From Niastella vici (lineage in GTDB: Bacteria > Bacteroidota > Bacteroidia > Chitinophagales > Chitinophagaceae): a stretch of 64,000 nt of DNA. The notes under the pieces are model-generated. The model was not told the DNA's origin. It was given only the letters and a program-made list of their open reading frames with translations, and did no database searches. Shown here in pieces: positions 1 to 7,339 of this stretch (its first letter is position 1; the number at the start of each line of letters is the position of its first letter). The stretch spans positions 293,566-357,565 of the forward strand of contig NZ_LVYD01000043.1 of NCBI RefSeq assembly GCF_002077945.1. Direction: 5' to 3'. A program made the position numbers and the translations under genes.

Positions 1-1
1 T

Positions 2-2677
2 CAGGGCGGTTCGGCAACGTTTACCATACCGGCCGTTCCCGCAGGTACAGCACAAATAAAAATATTGTTATACTGGAACGATCCCGCCGCCGCTGCAAAT
101 GCGGTCAAAGCCCTGGTGAATGATCTTGACCTTACGGTTACGGCAGGCGATGGCACTGTACATTATCCACTGGTGCTCGACTCTACTGCGGCGAATGTTA
201 ACCAGGTGGCTGTGGAAGGTATCGACAGCAGAAATAATATTGAACAGGTGGTCATCAACAATCCGCCGGCCGGCAATTGTACGGTTACGGTTAAAGGCAC
301 CGGCATTGCCCGGGGGCCGCAGGATTTTGTGGTGGTTTATCAGTCAGTTAAAACGGGGATAATAGTAGAATATCCTTTTGGAGAAGAAACGCTGGTGCCA
401 GGTGAAGTGGAAGTGCTGCGGTGGAGCGCTTCAGATGCCAACACCAACACCTTTACAATTGAATATTCGTTGGATAACGGCCAAAGCTGGACCACCATCA
501 ATAACGCTGTACCTGCCACCAGCAGAAATTATATATGGACGGTGCCTGCTTCCATTGCATCTGCTACGGCCCTGATACGCGTTAGCCGCAACAATACATC
601 GTACACCGATGCCAGCGATCACACCTTTACTATTTTAGATACAACCAATATTACGGCTACCAATATTTGTGCGGGTTATGTTAATTTATCGTGGAGCAGC
701 ATTCCTGCCGCTACCGGTTACGACATTATGATGCTGAAGGGAACCAGTATGCAGGTAGTGGGTTCCACCACCAATACCAGTTATTTACTGAGCGGGTTAA
801 ACAAAGACAGCGCATGCTGGTTGGCGGTTCGCGGCGTAATGGGCGCCACGGCAGGCCGGCGTTCTTTGGCAGCAACAATAACTCCTTCGGGCGGGCCTTG
901 TGCTTCCCCTGATTTTGATAATGACCTGAGTGCTGATGTGTTGGTGGCGCCGGTAACCGGCCGCCTGTATACTTCTTCCCAATTAGGCATACAGGCTCCA
1001 CAGGTACGCATCACCAACAGAGGTAATATAGCAACTGCCGGTACCGTTAACATCAGTTACCAGGTGAATGGAGGTGCGCCGGTAACAGAGACCACCTCAA
1101 TAAGTATTGCGGCAAACGCCAATTATACCTATACGTTTGTAACTCCTTATAATTTCAGCAGCACCGGAACGTATGCGGTGAAGGTGTGGATCGATTATGC
1201 GGCGGATGTGCTGCACAATAATGACACCCTGAGCACTATCGTAAAACAGTTGAAAAACGATCCAATAATATTGGCGCCCTCCTTTACCGAGGGGTTCGAA
1301 AGTGCTGCCGACAAATCGTATCATAACGGCGCCATGGGTTTTGAAGGACTTGATCGCTGCGACTTCTACAGCGCCAGCAGCCATGGCCGTGCACAAACTT
1401 TTGTAAGCACCGGTGCAGCGCACACCGGCAAACGCAGTATAACCCTTGACCGGGATGCGTATACGGGCGATACCAGCGTGAACAATCTTGTAATGACATT
1501 TAACCTCAGCAAGTATACAGGTGCAAAAGAATTGTGGTTGTCTCTTTATTATAAGAATTACTCTTTTAATTTATCACTGCCAGGCAACCAGGTATTGATC
1601 AGGGGAAGCGATAAAGATGCCTGGATACCTTTTTTTAAAATGACACCCTTACAGCCCAGAAATGTTTACAAGGCCATGCCTCCCCTTAACATTATAGAAG
1701 CGCTGGCCAATGCTTCGCCGGCGCAAACCGTGAGCAGTAGTTTTCAGGTCATAGTGGGGCAGGAGGGAAGCGATCAAATGACTTCACCTGTTTCGCCTGG
1801 CGGCGGTGAAACTTTTGATGATGTAACCATTTCCCTTTCAAAAAATGATGTAAGCATGGTACAACTGCTGGCGCCATCTTCAGCCAGCTGTGCGCATGGC
1901 AGCGGCGAGCCGGTTACCGTAGTGGTAAAAAATAACAGTTTAATTGCCCTGGCCAATGTGCCTGTGTCGTACCAGGTTAACAGCATGCCGGTTGTTACCG
2001 AAAATATTCCTTCCATTGATTCAGCAGCAACAATAAGCTATACATTTAATCAAACGGCCGATCTTTCTGCGTTCATTCCCTATACCATTACCGCATGGAC
2101 GCATTTGGGTACAGATACCTGGTTGCTCAACGATACCGTTACTGGCAGCCTGCCCCTGCCCGCTGGTACGTTTACCATTACCAAAGTTGACAATACCGCA
2201 TTGTTACAATGGGAAACCTGCAACGAATTAACCGGCGACCAGTTTGTGATTGAAAGAAGCGCTGATGGAATCAATTTCGATAGTATTGCCACTGTGCCGG
2301 GTACCAGCGCCAGCAATACCATAAAACAATACCAGTTTACCGATAAACAACCTTTAACAGGCATCAATTATTATCGCGTCAAGCTTACCACCGGGAACGG
2401 AAAATTTCGCTATACGCCCATACGGGATGTAACCTTTGATAATTATTTAAGCGTTATTGTGAAACCAAACCCGGTAACGAACGGCGTGTTGTATATCAGC
2501 AGTTCTGCAAATTGTAACCGCATTGACCTGTATGATGCAATTGGCAGACTGATCAAAAGAGCAGGCGTGAGCGGGCTGCAACTGCAATTGCCGGTAGGAA
2601 GCCTGGCCAAAGGCATTTATGTTATAGCGGTAATAACAGATGCAGGTAAGAAAGTGGAGAAGATAGTTATTGAATAA
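2..2677 (+). CDS. Secreted subtilisin-like (S8) protein, C-terminal part, with T9SS sorting domain (5'-partial)
   Basis: The reading frame is open through the left edge of the window, so the start and any protease catalytic domain lie outside. The first ~95 visible residues carry the LVNDLDLTV motif and a Gln-Asp-Phe-Val-Val-Val-Tyr segment, typical of the beta-sandwich that follows the catalytic domain in Bacteroidota S8 peptidases. Then come a fibronectin type III-like domain (about residues 213-296), a CARDB-like Ig domain (300-420), a jelly-roll/MAM-like region starting EGFES (423-610), a second CARDB-like domain (613-716) and a C-terminal T9SS domain (about 815-891) with the usual KPNPV...G.Y.V pattern. 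The protein is therefore probably exported by the type IX system to the surface or medium. The protease assignment rests only on the post-catalytic domain; a non-peptidase adhesin with the same accessory domains is possible. Confidence 0.75.
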   Translation, partial: QGGSATFTIPAVPAGTAQIKILLYWNDPAAAANAVKALVNDLDLTVTAGDGTVHYPLVLDSTAANVNQVAVEGIDSRNNIEQVVINNPPAGNCTVTVKGTGIARGPQDFVVVYQSVKTGIIVEYPFGEETLVPGEVEVLRWSASDANTNTFTIEYSLDNGQSWTTINNAVPATSRNYIWTVPASIASATALIRVSRNNTSYTDASDHTFTILDTTNITATNICAGYVNLSWSSIPAATGYDIMMLKGTSMQVVGSTTNTSYLLSGLNKDSACWLAVRGVMGATAGRRSLAATITPSGGPCASPDFDNDLSADVLVAPVTGRLYTSSQLGIQAPQVRITNRGNIATAGTVNISYQVNGGAPVTETTSISIAANANYTYTFVTPYNFSSTGTYAVKVWIDYAADVLHNNDTLSTIVKQLKNDPIILAPSFTEGFESAADKSYHNGAMGFEGLDRCDFYSASSHGRAQTFVSTGAAHTGKRSITLDRDAYTGDTSVNNLVMTFNLSKYTGAKELWLSLYYKNYSFNLSLPGNQVLIRGSDKDAWIPFFKMTPLQPRNVYKAMPPLNIIEALANASPAQTVSSSFQVIVGQEGSDQMTSPVSPGGGETFDDVTISLSKNDVSMVQLLAPSSASCAHGSGEPVTVVVKNNSLIALANVPVSYQVNSMPVVTENIPSIDSAATISYTFNQTADLSAFIPYTITAWTHLGTDTWLLNDTVTGSLPLPAGTFTITKVDNTALLQWETCNELTGDQFVIERSADGINFDSIATVPGTSASNTIKQYQFTDKQPLTGINYYRVKLTTGNGKFRYTPIRDVTFDNYLSVIVKPNPVTNGVLYISSSANCNRIDLYDAIGRLIKRAGVSGLQLQLPVGSLAKGIYVIAVITDAGKKVEKIVIE

Positions 2678-2699
2678 GAGCTGTTCCCAATAGAAAAGT

Positions 2700-2707
2700 T
2701 ATGTTTG
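2700..2707 (+). promoter_or_regulatory. Possible Bacteroidota -7 element (TATGTTTG)
   Basis: TATGTTTG matches the Bacteroidota sigma-ABfr -7 consensus TAnnTTTG and lies 81 nt before the lipoprotein gene at 2789. No convincing -33 TTTG/TTG element sits at the expected spacing, so this is a weak call based on one hexamer-scale match. Confidence 0.3.
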
Positions 2708-2788
2708 TGCCGCCGAAGCCACAACAAAAAGTGCGAATGAGCGTTCTTTCCTGTTTATAACAATTTTACCACATATATTTCCCCGACC

Positions 2789-3904
2789 ATGCGCCACAAA
2801 ACCCTTTTACAGTATTGTTTCCTGTTATATATTCTTTTTGCCGCAGCCTGTTCAGAACCGGAAAAGCCGGTAACAAAGGAAGAAGCCGCTGCCATGGCTA
2901 AATCGCTGAAAACTAACATCGCCCATCGCAAAAGCAACTGGTTTAATGAAGTGCTGGATATTAAAGCTTTTGAAAGCAGGATCAGGGAGGCTGCCCACAA
3001 CAAGGTGAATGAAACCATGTTGAAAGGTGCTATGAAAAGCATAGAATCGGGCGATTTTGGTGAGCAGGTGATAAAAGCCCTGGGTAAAAGAGGGAGCTAT
3101 GAGCTGGTTAAGCAATATGAAAAAAACAATCACCAGCACCTTGTTTTCCGGATGTACAATGAACAGTTGAACTACCACGATTTTGAATTGATCAAAAAAG
3201 GCGATAAGATTAAAATAGCGGATATCTTCATTTATACTACCGGTGAAAACCTGAGTGCCTCGATCGGCGAATCGCTGATGTCAATGAATGAGCAGTTGAG
3301 CGCAGTAAGTAAAGTTGATCCCCAGGAGCTGCAGAAAATACAACTGATCAAAAGTTACATGCAAAGAAAGGATGGTGAAAAAGCCAGCGAGCTGTATAAA
3401 TCATTGCCTGGCTTGCTCAGGGCCCAAAAGTTGTACAAGATCATGTACATCCAGATTGCCAGTGACCTGGGTAACGATGAATACCTGGCAGCCCTCAACA
3501 AGTTTCAGCAGGAATACCCTGACGCACCCAATATGTACCTGCTGATGATCGATGCCTATTTCCTGAAAAAAGATTTTCCGGGCGCCCTGCGTTGTGTGAA
3601 CAGCCTCGACTCCCTGATCAATAAAGATCCTTTCCTTGATTTTTACCGCGCAGTGATCTATAAGCAAAATAATGACCCGGCCAATGCGCTGGTTTGCCTG
3701 GAAAAATTGCATCAATATATGCCCGATTTTGGCACCGGTACCCTGCAGCTCATCAACGCTTACCTCGATGAAAAGCAATTAGACAAGGCAGTGGCGCTTA
3801 CTCAATCGTACAAAAAGGGAAAGGATGTGGATGACCAAACTTTGGAGGCCCTGTACCTGATGTATCCCGGCTATAAAAAGAAAATGGAAACAACTACCGA
3901 ATAA
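2789..3904 (+). CDS. TPR-like lipoprotein, function unknown
   Basis: 371 residues. The N terminus is a lipoprotein signal (hydrophobic 7-20, lipobox FAAAC with Cys21), so the mature protein is probably membrane-anchored. Residues ~30-190 are charged and mostly helical. The second half (about 190-360) is helical with repeated Leu-Tyr/Ala patterns consistent with degenerate tetratricopeptide repeats, for example the stretches around DAYFLKKDFPGALRCV and FYRAVIYKQNNDPANALVCL. TPR lipoproteins of this size are common in Bacteroidota and usually serve as protein-binding scaffolds, but no partner is evident here. It is monocistronic: about 110 nt separate it from the upstream gene, and a strong hairpin terminator follows. 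Confidence 0.75.
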   Translation: MRHKTLLQYCFLLYILFAAACSEPEKPVTKEEAAAMAKSLKTNIAHRKSNWFNEVLDIKAFESRIREAAHNKVNETMLKGAMKSIESGDFGEQVIKALGKRGSYELVKQYEKNNHQHLVFRMYNEQLNYHDFELIKKGDKIKIADIFIYTTGENLSASIGESLMSMNEQLSAVSKVDPQELQKIQLIKSYMQRKDGEKASELYKSLPGLLRAQKLYKIMYIQIASDLGNDEYLAALNKFQQEYPDAPNMYLLMIDAYFLKKDFPGALRCVNSLDSLINKDPFLDFYRAVIYKQNNDPANALVCLEKLHQYMPDFGTGTLQLINAYLDEKQLDKAVALTQSYKKGKDVDDQTLEALYLMYPGYKKKMETTTE

Positions 3905-3933
3905 TAGTAAAATAGTAAACCGATCAATATTAC

Positions 3934-3972
3934 AAACCCGTCAAGGCTATGCCGCGGCGGGTTTTGTTTTTT
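3934..3972 (+). terminator. Rho-independent terminator after the TPR-like lipoprotein
   Basis: The arms aaacccg (3934-3940) and cgggttt (3958-3964) form a 7-bp stem with a small inner GGC/GCC hairpin, followed by a T-rich run to about 3972. It lies 30 nt after the stop codon at 3904. Confidence 0.75.
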
Positions 3973-4032
3973 AGGCCGCTCCTGTAATAAATATTCCCCA
4001 ACTTTGCAGCAGATCAACTAACAACAAAGGCT

Positions 4033-4455
4033 ATGAACATATATCAGCAGGTAATATCACTGCCACAGAAAGCAAGAGGTTTTCATTTGATAACAAGAGA
4101 TGTAGAGCGGGCATTGCCGCAACTGGCAAGCATAAGAACAGGTTTTTGCCAGGTATTTATTCAGCATACTTCCGCATCGCTTACTATTAATGAAAATGCC
4201 GATCCCACTGTTCGAATGGATTTTGAGACCTTTTTCAATAAAACGGTAAAGGAAAATGACCCCGATTACCGGCACGATTATGAAGGGGCCGATGATATGC
4301 CTGCTCACCTGAAAGCCTCTATGCTTGGCTGTTCTGTATTGATACCCATCCGCCATGGAGAACTGGCCCTTGGCACCTGGCAGGGTATCTATTTATGTGA
4401 GCATCGCAATCACGGCGGATCAAGAAGCCTGGTCATTACTGCCTGGGGACAATAA
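4033..4455 (+). CDS. yjbQ: YjbQ/UPF0047 family protein (secondary thiamine-phosphate synthase type)
   Basis: 140 residues, the full length for the family. The UPF0047 signature is clear: HTSASLTINENADPTVRMD around residues 45-63, then LGTWQGIYLCEHR near the C terminus, with conserved His and Glu residues likely to bind metal. Family members are small cytosolic trimers; E. coli YjbQ has weak thiamine-phosphate synthase activity, which gives the family its database name, but the physiological role is unsettled. The ATG at 4033 gives the canonical N terminus. The gene stands alone between a terminator and a convergent GH5 gene whose stop is only 22 nt away. Confidence 0.88.
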   Translation: MNIYQQVISLPQKARGFHLITRDVERALPQLASIRTGFCQVFIQHTSASLTINENADPTVRMDFETFFNKTVKENDPDYRHDYEGADDMPAHLKASMLGCSVLIPIRHGELALGTWQGIYLCEHRNHGGSRSLVITAWGQ

Positions 4456-4477
4456 GCGCTTTTGCCGCGCTCCCGTT

Positions 4478-5437
4478 TCAGGGTTTATGTTGGTTATATT
4501 TACGAATGAGTTCCCTTGATTTCACGCCCGAGGGCTTCAGGTCTTTTGCGGGCCAGTTGCCGGTACTGGAGGCTGAAGGCAATAAAACCGAACAGGTTTC
4601 GTCTTTGTCCGACACAGACCAGGTTATCCAGCTGAGCTTGTTTTTTTCGGCCCAGTTGATCCATGCATTCCATTCTTCCTCGTTTAACGCACCATTGCCC
4701 GATGATTCCATACCGGCCGATTCGGAAATGAAGACCGGCAACCCTTTTTTAAGCGCATAATCGCCTCTGTCGCGCAGTTGTTGTTTGTGCGTGGCTGCAT
4801 AAAAATGAAGCGTATACATCAGGTTGTTATATCCTTTAATGGGGTCGTCAGCTGCGAGGTGAACATCCTGGTCCCAATGGGGTGAACCAACAAGTATGAT
4901 ATTGTCAGGATCTATGGCGCGGATCGTTTTAATGATCTCCTGCGAATATGCTTTCACTTCGGCCCAGGATTCCTGATCGGGTTCATTAAAGATCTCGTAA
5001 ATAATATTAGGCTGTTTGCCATATTCTGTAGCGATCTCTGTAAAAAATTGTTTTGCTTCGGGTAGCTTTATATTGTGACTATGCCAGTCAACAATTACAT
5101 AGATGCCATTTTTAATAGCAGCATCGATCACGGCTTTAATTTTCGATTTCGACCAGGCCGGCGCTTTTATATAACCACTATCCGGTTCCACACCCATTGC
5201 TGCCCGTACAACGGAACAACCCCAATCTTTAACGAGCCAGCTTACGGCTCCTTCATTATAAAACCGCGGCCACCAGTTGTGCCAGCCAAAGCTCATACCC
5301 CGCAACACCACGGGTTCATTTTTTTCGTTCACCAGTTGGGTGCCCGAAACTTTCAGTGAGCCATTTTTTTTAACCGGTTGTGATATGCCCAGGGAAACAA
5401 TAAGAACAAGTGACAGGGTTAAACAGGTCTTTTTCAT
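4478..5437 (-). CDS. GH5 endoglucanase (cellulase), secreted
   Basis: 319 residues: a signal peptide (~1-20) followed by a single GH5 (beta/alpha)8 catalytic domain with no binding module. Clan GH-A residues are all visible: the RGMSFGWHNWW start motif (~46-56), VDWHSH (~117-121), the NEP motif with acid/base Glu152, HFYAATH (His211), and the nucleophile Glu239 in PVFISESAG. The pattern resembles subfamily GH5_2, which are mostly endo-beta-1,4-glucanases, so hydrolysis of cellulose or beta-glucan in the periplasm or outside the cell is likely; the subfamily and exact substrate are inferred. The gene faces away from a 14-bp tandem repeat array that occupies its upstream region. Confidence 0.9.
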   Translation of the reverse strand: MKKTCLTLSLVLIVSLGISQPVKKNGSLKVSGTQLVNEKNEPVVLRGMSFGWHNWWPRFYNEGAVSWLVKDWGCSVVRAAMGVEPDSGYIKAPAWSKSKIKAVIDAAIKNGIYVIVDWHSHNIKLPEAKQFFTEIATEYGKQPNIIYEIFNEPDQESWAEVKAYSQEIIKTIRAIDPDNIILVGSPHWDQDVHLAADDPIKGYNNLMYTLHFYAATHKQQLRDRGDYALKKGLPVFISESAGMESSGNGALNEEEWNAWINWAEKNKLSWITWSVSDKDETCSVLLPSASSTGNWPAKDLKPSGVKSRELIRKYNQHKP

Positions 5438-5522
5438 ATTGAAGCTTCTGCGGTTAAAGTTCTGTCATTTTTTTTAAGTACGTAACAGTGGGCAATAAAA
5501 GCGGATAAATGGGTAAAAAAGC

Positions 5523-6284
5523 AGAAGTAGGAGGTAAGAAGTAGGAGGTAAGAAGTAGGAGGTAAGAAGTTGGAGGTAAGAAGTAGGAGGTAAGAAGTAG
5601 GAGGTAAGAAGTAGGAGGTAAGAAGTAGGAGGTAAGAAGTAGGAGGTAAGAAGTAGGAGGTAAGAAGTAGGAGGTAAGAAGTAGGAGGTAAGAAGTAGGA
5701 GGTAAGAAGTAGGAGGTAAGAAGTAGGAGGTAAGAAGTAGGAGGTAAGAAGTAGGAGGTAAGAAGTAGGAGGTAAGAAGTAGGAGGTAAGAAGTAGGAGG
5801 TAAGAAGTAGGAGGTAAGAAGTAGGAGGTAAGAAGTAGGAGGTAAGAAGTAGGAGGTAAGAAGTAGGAGGTAAGAAGTAGGAGGTAAGAAGTAGGAGGTA
5901 AGAAGTAGGAGGTAAGAAGTAGGAGGTAAGAAGTAGGAGGTAAGAAGTAGGAGGTAAGAAGTAGGAGGTAAGAAGTAGGAGGTAAGAAGTAGGAGGTAAG
6001 AAGTAGGAGGTAAGAAGTAGGAGGTAAGAAGTAGGAGGTAAGAAGTAGGAGGTAAGAAGTAGGAGGTAAGAAGTAGGAGGTAAGAAGTAGGAGGTAAGAA
6101 GTAGGAGGTAAGAAGTAGGAGGTAAGAAGTAGGAGGTAAGAAGTAGGAGGTAAGAAGTAGGAGGTAAGAAGTAGGAGGTAAGAAGTAGGAGGTAAGAAGT
6201 AGGAGGTAAGAAGTAGGAGGTAAGAAGTAGGAGGTAAGAAGTAGGAGGTAAGAAGTAGGAGGTAAGAAGTAGGAGGTAAGAAGT
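5523..6284. repeat. 14-bp perfect tandem repeat array, 54 copies
   Basis: The unit agaagtaggaggta runs in unbroken phase from 5523 to 6278, giving exactly 54 copies, plus a six-base partial copy to 6284. The only substitution I see is in unit 4 (5565-5578; a to t). The period is not a multiple of three and the unit contains TAG and TAA, so it does not encode a long peptide. Every unit contains AGGAGGT, a full Shine-Dalgarno sequence on the plus strand, with the anti-Shine-Dalgarno-like complement on the minus strand. The array lies between two minus-strand genes, so it sits in the upstream region of the GH5 gene. Near-perfect copies imply recent expansion or homogenisation. Confidence 0.97.
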
Positions 6285-6298
6285 CCGAAATCCAGACT

Positions 6299-6324
6299 CT
6301 TCTTACTTCTTACATCCTACTTCT
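6299..6324. repeat. Inverted partial copy of the 14-bp repeat at the right end of the array
   Basis: The segment from 6299 to 6324 reads, on the opposite strand, as almost two further units of the array with two substitutions. It closely mirrors the left edge of the array at 5521-5546, including the leading CAGAAGTAGGA. The array is thus bounded by inverted copies that could pair in a single strand. Confidence 0.85.
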
Positions 6325-6389
6325 GTTATCTATTAAATTATTACTTACAATTCAATTGCGGGGTCCCTTTCGTGAAACTAAAGCCCCAA

Positions 6390-6803
6390 TTACTTCTTCC
6401 CCCACAATTCAATCTCTGCTTTTTTACCTTCTGCACCGGGGATCGTGTGGTATACAAAGGTTATATTCTGTATATCCAGGTTGGGGTATTTCAATGAAAT
6501 TTTCCTGCTTTGGCCACCGGCTTTCAGCATCGACTTCAGGGCTATATCTTCTTTCATATCGCCATGATATTCTACCGTCATGCTTTCAATATGAACACCA
6601 GCGTCTTTGGCTTTTACCTGTAACTCTTTATACTTGTCCTTACCAAGCAAAATGAATTTATCCTTATCTGTTTTAAAATCAACCTTTGCATCGCCGATCT
6701 TGTGCCAGCCAGGTTTATTATTTGTAATGATCTCAGGTTTCTGTGCCTGCAGAACGCTAAGCGTGAGAAACGTTGATAGCAACAACAAAATAATCCTTTT
6801 CAT
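6390..6803 (-). CDS. Small secreted protein, DUF2541-like
   Basis: 137 residues with a clear signal peptide (cleavage after LQAQ, about residue 21). The mature part is a short all-beta domain with the order W-H-K-I-G-D (~33), D-K-F-I-L-L-G, I-E-S-M-T-V-E-Y-H-G, a Lys/Ser-rich strand, I-Q-N-I-T-F-V-Y and a final A-E-I-E-L-W-G. This order resembles the DUF2541 family of small periplasmic proteins. No catalytic residues are apparent and the role is unknown. It is transcribed towards the 14-bp tandem array, and no terminator stands between the two. Confidence 0.7.
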   Translation of the reverse strand: MKRIILLLLSTFLTLSVLQAQKPEIITNNKPGWHKIGDAKVDFKTDKDKFILLGKDKYKELQVKAKDAGVHIESMTVEYHGDMKEDIALKSMLKAGGQSRKISLKYPNLDIQNITFVYHTIPGAEGKKAEIELWGKK

Positions 6804-7339
6804 GGTTTACTCAATTTGGTGTACATATCAGTAAGCAAAATCTGTTCCCCGCGGACTATTGGGGCGATTGGGTAAAATCATCCCTCCCCATAACCGGCAT
6901 ACCAAACATAAAATATTGGTTTATAAAATAATGTAAACGGTGGTCATGAGGAGTTACTTGTAGTTTAAACATTAGATATATACAACTTCATAATAATTCA
7001 TAAGAGTAAACGTTTAATTATCCTGCCGGCCGCATAAAAACGCATGCACTCCCGGCTGGTCTTCTAATTAGCACTTCTTAGTTGGTATATGTTGCCTGGT
7101 AAGCAACATGATCTTTATTCTCTCTCAGTCATCAGCCGCCTATTAATTGAATTCCCGCATTGCGGGGGTAATTAAACCTTATTGTTAACCAAAAACCACA
7201 ACATGTAAATCCTCTTTATCAAAAGGACCTTGTAATGCGCTGCATTACAGGTAAGGCTGCATTACATGTACCTGCGAAACTGCAAAGCCAGGTACTGTAA
7301 TATTCAACATCTATTAAAAAACCAACGCTGAACAATTTT
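6804..7339. promoter_or_regulatory. 536-bp leader/promoter region of the xylan locus with several dyads
   Basis: This divergent spacer contains no credible gene. It holds a perfect 10-bp palindrome TAAACGTTTA (7007-7016, with a central CG as in LacI-type operators), a short GC hairpin cccgc/gcggg (7154-7166), and a hairpin of tgtaatgc (7231-7238) and gcattaca (7242-7249) with a third gcattaca at 7259-7266. The last pair lies about 75-110 nt before the SusC start and could be an operator or an RNA structure in a long 5' leader. The promoter itself is not identifiable by eye. Confidence 0.5.

Noticed and set aside
120..362. Several overlapping 60-95-codon frames inside 65-2677 on both strands
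   Set aside because: They lie in other frames of a clear T9SS protein and show no motif; composition is that of shadow frames.
4506..4760. 84-codon plus-strand frame antisense to the GH5 gene
   Set aside because: It mirrors the conserved GH5 coding sequence, and the minus-strand protein has catalytic residues; the antisense product has none.
5523..6284. CRISPR array
   Set aside because: Repeats are contiguous 14-bp units without spacers and no cas genes are present.
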